Of a stretch of DNA of 64,000 nt, positions 59,337-64,000 are shown piece after piece. Numbering within the stretch: the stretch's first letter is position 1; each line of letters opens with the position of its first letter. The stretch is from an uncultured Collinsella sp. GTDB lineage: Bacteria > Actinomycetota > Coriobacteriia > Coriobacteriales > Coriobacteriaceae. The stretch covers positions 124,001 through 188,000 of the forward strand of contig CABUWV010000001.1 in the NCBI GenBank assembly GCA_902495355.1, in the 5' to 3' direction. The notes beneath the pieces are model-generated. The model was not told the DNA's origin and searched no databases. It saw nothing but the letters and a program-made list of their open reading frames with translations. Position numbers and translations under genes: made by a program.

Positions 59337-59921
59337 TTGAGCCTTAAGGTTTATCGCGGGCGTACGCTTGCCCGCAGTCAGGCGCTGCAGCTGCTGTTCC
59401 AGGCCGAGGCCACGGACATCCCGCTCGAGCGCGTCCTCGAGGGTGATTTCCTGATCTCGAAGGGTCCCCTCGACCCCTATGCGTTGGAGCTGTGCCGCGG
59501 TGCCTACGAGCATATCGACCGCATCGACTGCGCTCTGCGATCCGTTGCCAAGAACTGGGATCTTATGCGCATGCCCGGCGCCGACCGCAATCTGCTGCGT
59601 ATCGCTGTTTACGAGATGCGTTTCCTCACCGACGAGGAGGTCTCGGACGCCATCGTGATCAACGAGGCTGTCGAGCTTGCCAAGGCCTATGGCACCGACC
59701 AGTCCGCATCGTTCGTCAACGGCGTGCTGGGCAAGATCGCTCGCAGCGAGGAGCTGCCGGGCGAGGGCCTGTACCAGGAGCTGCTGGCCGAAGATCGCGC
59801 TCGCGAGGAGGCGCAGGCTGCCGAGGCTGCCGCCAAGGTTGCGGTTGCCCAGGCCGAGGCTGGCGTGCTGGCCGAGGATGCGGACGCCGCCGAGGCTGAC
59901 ATCGACTCCGTCGAGGAGTAG
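59337..59921 (+). CDS. nusB: Transcription antitermination factor NusB
   Basis: RNA-binding helical protein that works with NusE at boxA in rRNA operons. The 194 residues contain the NusB core (about 8-140), with TLARSQALQLLFQAE, LRSVAKNWDLMRMPGADRNLLRIAVYEM, VINEAVELAKAYGTDQSASFVNGVLGKI. An Ala/Glu-rich acidic tail of about 45 residues is added. The start is TTG 59337, behind AAGGAG at about seven bases. The gene precedes xseB, and the whole region efp-nusB-xseB is one operon. Confidence 0.93.
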   Translation: MSLKVYRGRTLARSQALQLLFQAEATDIPLERVLEGDFLISKGPLDPYALELCRGAYEHIDRIDCALRSVAKNWDLMRMPGADRNLLRIAVYEMRFLTDEEVSDAIVINEAVELAKAYGTDQSASFVNGVLGKIARSEELPGEGLYQELLAEDRAREEAQAAEAAAKVAVAQAEAGVLAEDADAAEADIDSVEE

Positions 59922-59923
59922 CC

Positions 59924-60163
59924 ATGCCAGAGGGTTCTGTCCGTAACTTTGATGAGATTTCGGACCGTCTGGATCAGATCATCGCTACCGTTCGCTCCAA
60001 GGATACCTCCTTGGAGCGTTCGCTCGATTTGTTTGACGAAGCGATTGAGCTGGGCTCCCGCGCGGTCGATATGGTCGACAAGTTTGAGTTGACGCCGCGT
60101 GAGGCCGACAAGCTCGAGCAGGAATACGATGAGGATGCGGCAAACGAATCCCAGGATAGCTAG
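59924..60163 (+). CDS. xseB: Exodeoxyribonuclease VII small subunit
   Basis: A 79-residue helical subunit that binds the XseA large subunit. The family pattern NFDEISDRLDQIIATVRSKDTSLERSLDLFDEAIELG (about 5-40) is visible. The large-subunit gene xseA, often just upstream, is not in this window. ATG 59924 lies two bases after nusB. The short length is normal for XseB. Confidence 0.9.
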   Translation: MPEGSVRNFDEISDRLDQIIATVRSKDTSLERSLDLFDEAIELGSRAVDMVDKFELTPREADKLEQEYDEDAANESQDS

Positions 60164-60189
60164 GCCGCATCTCCGGATACGAATGGTTG

Positions 60190-61002
60190 ATGGCATTCAT
60201 GAAACGCGTGCGTCTTGATGACGAACTGATTTCACAGGGCATCTGCGCCGATCGCGCGGATGCCCTTCGCACTCTTATGGCCGGCTTGGTCTCGAGTGGC
60301 GGTGAGCGCTTAACTTCGCCGGGCCTTAAGGTGACCCCGGGCCTGCCGCTGCACGTGAAGGGGCGCATTCCCTATGTTGGCCGCGGCGGTCTTAAGCTCG
60401 AAGGCGCGCTTGATGCGTTTGGCATCAATCCGACGGGCCTTGCCTGTCTGGATGTGGGCTGCTCTACCGGCGGCTTTACCGATTGCCTGCTCAAGCGCGG
60501 AGCTGCGACCGTTGTCTCGGTGGACGTGGGTCGCGCCCAGTTCGATTGGTCGTTGCGTCAGGACGATCGCGTGACGCTGTATGAGCGCACAAACGTGACA
60601 CAGCTGCCTGAGCTTGGCTATGCCGGCACCATCGACTTGGCTGTGTGTGATGTCTCGTTTACCAGCATCGCGAACATTATCGATGCGGTGCTGGCGTGCC
60701 TGGAGCCCACGGGTGCATTCTGCACGCTCGTAAAGCCGCAGTTTGAGGCTCCGGCGGCGCTGGTGGGCGAGGGCGGCATTGTGACCGATCCCGCCGTGCG
60801 CCGCGATACACTCGTGGCGGCGGTTGAACTCTTTGCTGCCAAGGGCCTGTTCCCGGTCGATGTGTGCGTGTCGCCCATTCATGGTGCCAAGGGCAACGTT
60901 GAGTTTTTCCTGTACGGCACGAGATTTGACCCCGGCGATCGCTCGCAAGACGAGCTGCAATCCCAGGTATCGGTTATGAGCGAGAAAGCTGCAACGCTAT
61001 GA
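60190..61002 (+). CDS. tlyA: TlyA family rRNA (cytidine-2'-O)-methyltransferase
   Basis: S-adenosylmethionine-dependent ribose methyltransferase of 16S and 23S rRNA, the enzyme whose loss gives capreomycin resistance in mycobacteria. The 270-residue protein has an N-terminal S4 domain (KRVRLDDELISQG, RADALRTLMAG). The Rossmann core has VGRGGLKLEGALDAFG, CLDVGCSTGGFTDCLL, DLAVCDVSFTSI and TLVKPQFEA. The start is ambiguous: TTG 60187, ATG 60190 and ATG 60199 are all near a weak site. It overlaps nadK by four bases. Confidence 0.9.
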   Translation: MAFMKRVRLDDELISQGICADRADALRTLMAGLVSSGGERLTSPGLKVTPGLPLHVKGRIPYVGRGGLKLEGALDAFGINPTGLACLDVGCSTGGFTDCLLKRGAATVVSVDVGRAQFDWSLRQDDRVTLYERTNVTQLPELGYAGTIDLAVCDVSFTSIANIIDAVLACLEPTGAFCTLVKPQFEAPAALVGEGGIVTDPAVRRDTLVAAVELFAAKGLFPVDVCVSPIHGAKGNVEFFLYGTRFDPGDRSQDELQSQVSVMSEKAATL

Positions 61003-61859
61003 AGGTCTTTCTGGTTCCCAATTACTACAAGCAAGAGGCGGTCGAGAGCGGCCTGATGCTCGAGCTTTGGCTGACTCGCCAGGGCTATGAGGTCGCATGG
61101 GCTGCCGACCAGCGATCCAAGATTCAGAGCACGCCTGATATTGACGGCTCCGATCTGGTCATTACGCTCGGCGGCGACGGCACGTTGCTGCGCGCTGCCC
61201 GCATCCTCAACCATCGTGAGATTCCTATCCTCGGTCTTTCCTATGGTCACCTGGGTTTTTTAACTGCTGCGAGTCCCGAGGAGCGCGACATTCTGCAGGT
61301 CGTGAGCGACGCCCTGTCCGGCGAGCTGCATGTGAGCCGTCGCGCTACCATCGCCGCGGATATCGTGTCCGTGCGCGAAGATGGTACGAAGGATGTCGTG
61401 CGCACCTTCGCCCTCAACGACATGGCGCTTACGCGCGGCCCCCTGTCCGATATGGTCGAGTTTGACATCACGGTGTCCGGTCACCATATCGACCGCCTAC
61501 GCGGTGACGGTGTCGTCGTTTCGACGGCGACTGGTTCTACGGGTTACGCGCTCAGCGCCGGTGGCCCCATCGTGAGCCCTGACTATACGGGCATGGTCTG
61601 CGTACCCATTGCGCCGCACACCATTCAAGCTCGCGCTTTCTTGACTTCGCCGAGCGATGTCGTCGAAATCTTTATGTCTGATGACCGTCCGAGCGTTCCG
61701 GCGATCGCTATCGATGGACAGTTTATTACCTGCGACGGCACGGTCGAGAGCGTGGCCGTGCGCCGAGGCCCCGGCGATGTGCTGCTGCTCGACTACGGCC
61801 CCGAGAGTTTTTACAACTCGGTGAGCCGCGTATTCTACGGAGTCCGCCATGATCGATGA
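60999..61859 (+). CDS. nadK: NAD kinase
   Basis: Phosphorylates NAD to NADP using ATP or polyphosphate. The 286-residue protein has the GGDGT motif (58-62) and the second conserved loop DGVVVSTATGSTGYALSAGGPI. A PHTIQARAFLTSP region follows. It is the expected length for a bacterial ppnK. ATG 60999 overlaps the tlyA stop; recN overlaps its end by 11 bases. The tlyA-nadK-recN order is conserved in Gram-positives. Confidence 0.94.
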   Translation: MKVFLVPNYYKQEAVESGLMLELWLTRQGYEVAWAADQRSKIQSTPDIDGSDLVITLGGDGTLLRAARILNHREIPILGLSYGHLGFLTAASPEERDILQVVSDALSGELHVSRRATIAADIVSVREDGTKDVVRTFALNDMALTRGPLSDMVEFDITVSGHHIDRLRGDGVVVSTATGSTGYALSAGGPIVSPDYTGMVCVPIAPHTIQARAFLTSPSDVVEIFMSDDRPSVPAIAIDGQFITCDGTVESVAVRRGPGDVLLLDYGPESFYNSVSRVFYGVRHDR

Positions 61860-63477
61860 GCTGCAGGTTTCTAACATTGCACTCATTCGCGAGGCGACGC
61901 TGGTGCCGAGTGCCGGCCTGACTGTCCTGACTGGCGAGACCGGCGCCGGCAAGACCGCGCTGCTCTCGGCCCTCAAACTTATTTTGGGCGAGCGCGCGGA
62001 TTCGTCGACGGTGCGCGAGGGCGAGGCGCTCGCGAGCGTCGAGGCACGACTCTTCGACGGGCCGCACGACACGGAAGGGTTCACCGTACAGCGCAGCCTT
62101 TCTGCCGAGGGCCGCAGCCGCGTGAAGATTGACGGGCGCATCGCCAGTGTGCGCGAGCTTTCGGAGCGCGTTGGCGTGATGATGGATTTGTGCGGTCAGC
62201 ACGAGCACCAACGCTTGCTCGATCCGGCACATCACGTTGCGATGGTCGATGCGTGGGCGGGGCGCTCTGCGCTCGAGGCACTCGAGCACTACCGTGCTTG
62301 CTTTAAGGCTTCGCGCGCTGCCGCTAAGGAGGTTCGACGTGTCGAAGAGACCTCGCGTGCGCAGGGGAGCCGCGTCGAGGAAGCACGCTTTGCGCTCGAG
62401 CGCATCGGCGAGGTCGACCCCAAACCGGGCGAGTATGAGGAACTCGAGGAACTGCTGCCGCGCTCCGAACATGCCGAGGTACTGGTTGCCACGGCTAACG
62501 ATGCCCATGCATCGCTTGCCTCTGAAGGGGGAGCGCTCGATGCCGTGAACAGCGCCGTGGCAGAGCTTTCCCGAATGGCTACCGTCGATCGCAAACTCGG
62601 CGACATTGCCGATGCACTTTCGGATGCCTGTATCTCCCTTGAGGATTGCGCGAACGAACTTCGTGCCTATCGCGATGGCGTCGCCTTCGATCCGCGCGAG
62701 CTCGCTCGCATGCGTGAGCGGTATTCCGACCTCAAGGGCCTGCTGCGTCAGTGGGGTCCTACCATGGACGATGTTTTTGCCATGCGCGATCGCTCGCAAG
62801 AGCTGCTGTCCCTGGTCGATGATGGCGATGAGCAGATCAAAAAGGCGCGTGAGGCACTCGGGAGCGCTGAGCGCGAGTTGTTTACCGCTGCCAAGGCACT
62901 TAAGCGCGCTCGCAATACGGCGGCCCCGCGCTTCTGCCACGAGGTTGGCCGCCAGATGGCTCGCCTGGAAATGGGCGGCGCCGAGCTCGTCTGGGAGTCG
63001 CGCGATCTTCCCCGTGCTGAGTGGACGCCCGTTGGTCCTTCGAGCTACGAGCTGCTATACCGTAGCGGTGCCGGTTTGACGCCGCGTCCCCTGCGTCGAA
63101 TTGCGTCGGGCGGCGAGCTCAGCCGCGTCATGTTGGCAAGCAAAGTTGTCCTCGGTAATGCGGACGGTGTCGATACGCTTGTGTTTGACGAGGTCGATGC
63201 TGGTGTCGGTGGCTCCACGGCGCGTGCACTCGCGGGCGTGCTGGCAGATCTCGCCGCTACGCATCAGGTGATTGTCGTAACCCACTTGGCGCAGGTCGCC
63301 GTCATGGCCGACAAGCATTATGTCGTCAGCAAGGAACCGGGCGATGTTCCCCAGACGCATTTGGACGAGGTAACCGGCGAAGCGCGTATCGCCGAGATCG
63401 CCCGCATGTTGAGCGGCGATCAGTCCGAGGCAAGCTTGGTCCACGCAAAGCAGATGCTCGAAGAAGCTCGAGGTTAG
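61849..63477 (+). CDS. recN: DNA repair protein RecN
   Basis: SMC-like ATPase for double-strand break repair. The 542-residue protein has Walker A GETGAGKT (29-36). A coiled-coil arm spans about 150-350 with two helical branches. The C-terminal signature RIASGGELSRVMLA is followed by Walker B TLVFDEVDAGVGGSTARAL and VVTHLAQVAVMADKHY. Length is at the lower end for RecN. ATG 61849 lies inside nadK. It ends the operon; an 11 bp hairpin follows. Confidence 0.94.
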   Translation: MIDELQVSNIALIREATLVPSAGLTVLTGETGAGKTALLSALKLILGERADSSTVREGEALASVEARLFDGPHDTEGFTVQRSLSAEGRSRVKIDGRIASVRELSERVGVMMDLCGQHEHQRLLDPAHHVAMVDAWAGRSALEALEHYRACFKASRAAAKEVRRVEETSRAQGSRVEEARFALERIGEVDPKPGEYEELEELLPRSEHAEVLVATANDAHASLASEGGALDAVNSAVAELSRMATVDRKLGDIADALSDACISLEDCANELRAYRDGVAFDPRELARMRERYSDLKGLLRQWGPTMDDVFAMRDRSQELLSLVDDGDEQIKKAREALGSAERELFTAAKALKRARNTAAPRFCHEVGRQMARLEMGGAELVWESRDLPRAEWTPVGPSSYELLYRSGAGLTPRPLRRIASGGELSRVMLASKVVLGNADGVDTLVFDEVDAGVGGSTARALAGVLADLAATHQVIVVTHLAQVAVMADKHYVVSKEPGDVPQTHLDEVTGEARIAEIARMLSGDQSEASLVHAKQMLEEARG

Positions 63478-63495
63478 GTCGTATCAGCGGTGTTG

Positions 63496-63528
63496 GTGGG
63501 ACAAAATAGACTGAAATTTTTGTCCCAC
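63496..63528. terminator. Hairpin after recN (TTTTGTCCCAC type)
   Basis: GTGGGACAAAA (63496-63506) pairs perfectly over 11 bp with TTTTGTCCCAC (63518-63528). It separates recN from the convergent SIS-domain gene and may end either transcript. One arm sequence, TTTTGTCCCAC, also occurs at about 46885 after rarA. Confidence 0.65.
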
Positions 63529-63536
63529 TACGCGTT

Positions 63537-64000
63537 TTACTCCACAACCTTATCCGGCTGGATGAGCTCCTCGTAGTAGCTGATATGCTCACGCGCGTCT
63601 TCAATCTCGGGCAGCAGGAAGTTGTAGATGACTTCGATGATCATCGTGGCGCTGATCTTGGAGAACGCAAAGTCGCCCGTCGTCAGCAGCGCTTCGTGGT
63701 TGACGGTATTAAAAGTGTAGTCTGCCAGGCGCGCGAGCGGGGATTTGCTGTCACTGCTGATGACGACTACGGTTGCGCCGCAGTTGCGAGCCGCTTTTGC
63801 CATGCGATTCAGTCGGCGCGATTTACCGGAGTTTGAGATTAGCACGATGACGTCACCCGGGCGTAACGTGAGCGCAAAGCCGATTGATGTCTCGCTAATG
63901 GTGCTCGCCATGCAGCGCAGGCCCAGCTGCGAAAACTTAAACGTCGCATCGAGCGCGACCGCGTTCGTATTGCCCACGGCTGCAAACTCAATAACCCCTG
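63537..64000 (-). CDS. SIS-domain protein, RpiR-type transcriptional regulator (C-terminal part)
   Basis: The gene runs off the right edge. Only its last ~154 codons are visible on the minus strand. They hold a phosphosugar-binding SIS domain with DVIVLISNSGKSRRLNRMAKAARNCGATVVVISS, and DYTFNTVNHEAL. The segment just before (EFAAVGNTNAVALD) fits the first SIS strand of RpiR-family repressors. The helix-turn-helix domain would lie outside the window. A GTG near 63977 is an internal codon, since the frame stays open to the edge. A stand-alone sugar isomerase cannot be excluded. Confidence 0.78.
   Translation of the reverse strand, partial: GVIEFAAVGNTNAVALDATFKFSQLGLRCMASTISETSIGFALTLRPGDVIVLISNSGKSRRLNRMAKAARNCGATVVVISSDSKSPLARLADYTFNTVNHEALLTTGDFAFSKISATMIIEVIYNFLLPEIEDAREHISYYEELIQPDKVVE

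Noticed and set aside
63537..63977. Complete 146-codon SIS protein starting at GTG 63977
   Set aside because: The frame stays open to the window edge with sequence that continues the SIS fold, so the GTG is internal and the gene is cut by the window.

Overview
The window is a dense, GC-rich (roughly 60 percent by eye) bacterial chromosome segment of about 60 protein genes, nearly all on the + strand. It has two tRNA genes, one pseudogene and a small set of intergenic palindromes and structured repeats. Several features point to Actinobacteria of the Coriobacteriia, most likely Collinsella or a close relative: the conserved block SepIVA-like/DUF177/rpmF/plsX/acpP/rnc/smc/ftsY/ffh, the gene order rimP-nusA-infB-rbfA, frequent GTG and TTG starts, and an anaerobe-type gene set. 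The genus is inferred from gene content and composition, not from a database match.

Layout. (1) 1-12.7 kb: the end of leuS, then a transcription/translation operon (rimP, nusA, infB, rbfA, nrnA-like, truB, ribF, dnaG) behind a clear promoter and attenuator, then the housekeeping sigma factor gene. (2) 12.65-13.2 kb: a structured repeat, a palindrome and two identical tRNA-Asn genes. (3) 13.3-28.3 kb: an Asp23 protein, a fatty-acid-kinase-like protein, recG, rsmD, coaD, then division, ribosome and lipid genes (SepIVA-like, DUF177, rpmF, plsX, acpP, rnc) and smc-ftsY-ffh. (4) 28.3-37 kb, a more accessory stretch: a minus-strand DUF134/NifX-type fusion with palindromic operators, thyA-folA, an rRNA methyltransferase, a MATE exporter, an internally deleted cobalamin adenosyltransferase pseudogene, ftsH, DUF523 and a minus-strand GldA-like dehydrogenase. 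(5) 37-42.3 kb: a canonical isoleucine T-box, ileS, a second copy of the structured repeat, lspA and rluD. (6) 42.3-50.2 kb: a membrane glycosyltransferase, a small prepilin peptidase, an HD dGTPase-like protein, rarA, and a four-gene set of DUF948-like protein, RsbW-like protein, sigma-B/F-type sigma factor and AI-2E permease. (7) 50.2-63.5 kb: alaS-ruvX-mltG-yqeG-aroK-aroB-like, pepP, efp-asp23-nusB-xseB-tlyA-nadK-recN. (8) The right edge holds the end of a minus-strand SIS-domain (RpiR-type) regulator.

Most genes are tightly packed with 1-11 bp overlaps, so long co-transcribed units with translational coupling are likely. The most unusual items are: a pair of ~185 nt intergenic elements (12655-12836 and 40314-40499) that keep the same nested stem architecture although the paired sequences differ; an AroB-family protein that has lost its metal-binding histidines; a NusA with a C-terminal Cys/His cluster; an RsbW-like protein lacking its ATP-binding N-box; a cobalamin adenosyltransferase reduced to its two ends; and a DUF134-NifX fusion with a strong internal ribosome binding site. 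No CRISPR array, rRNA, insertion sequence or prophage was seen.
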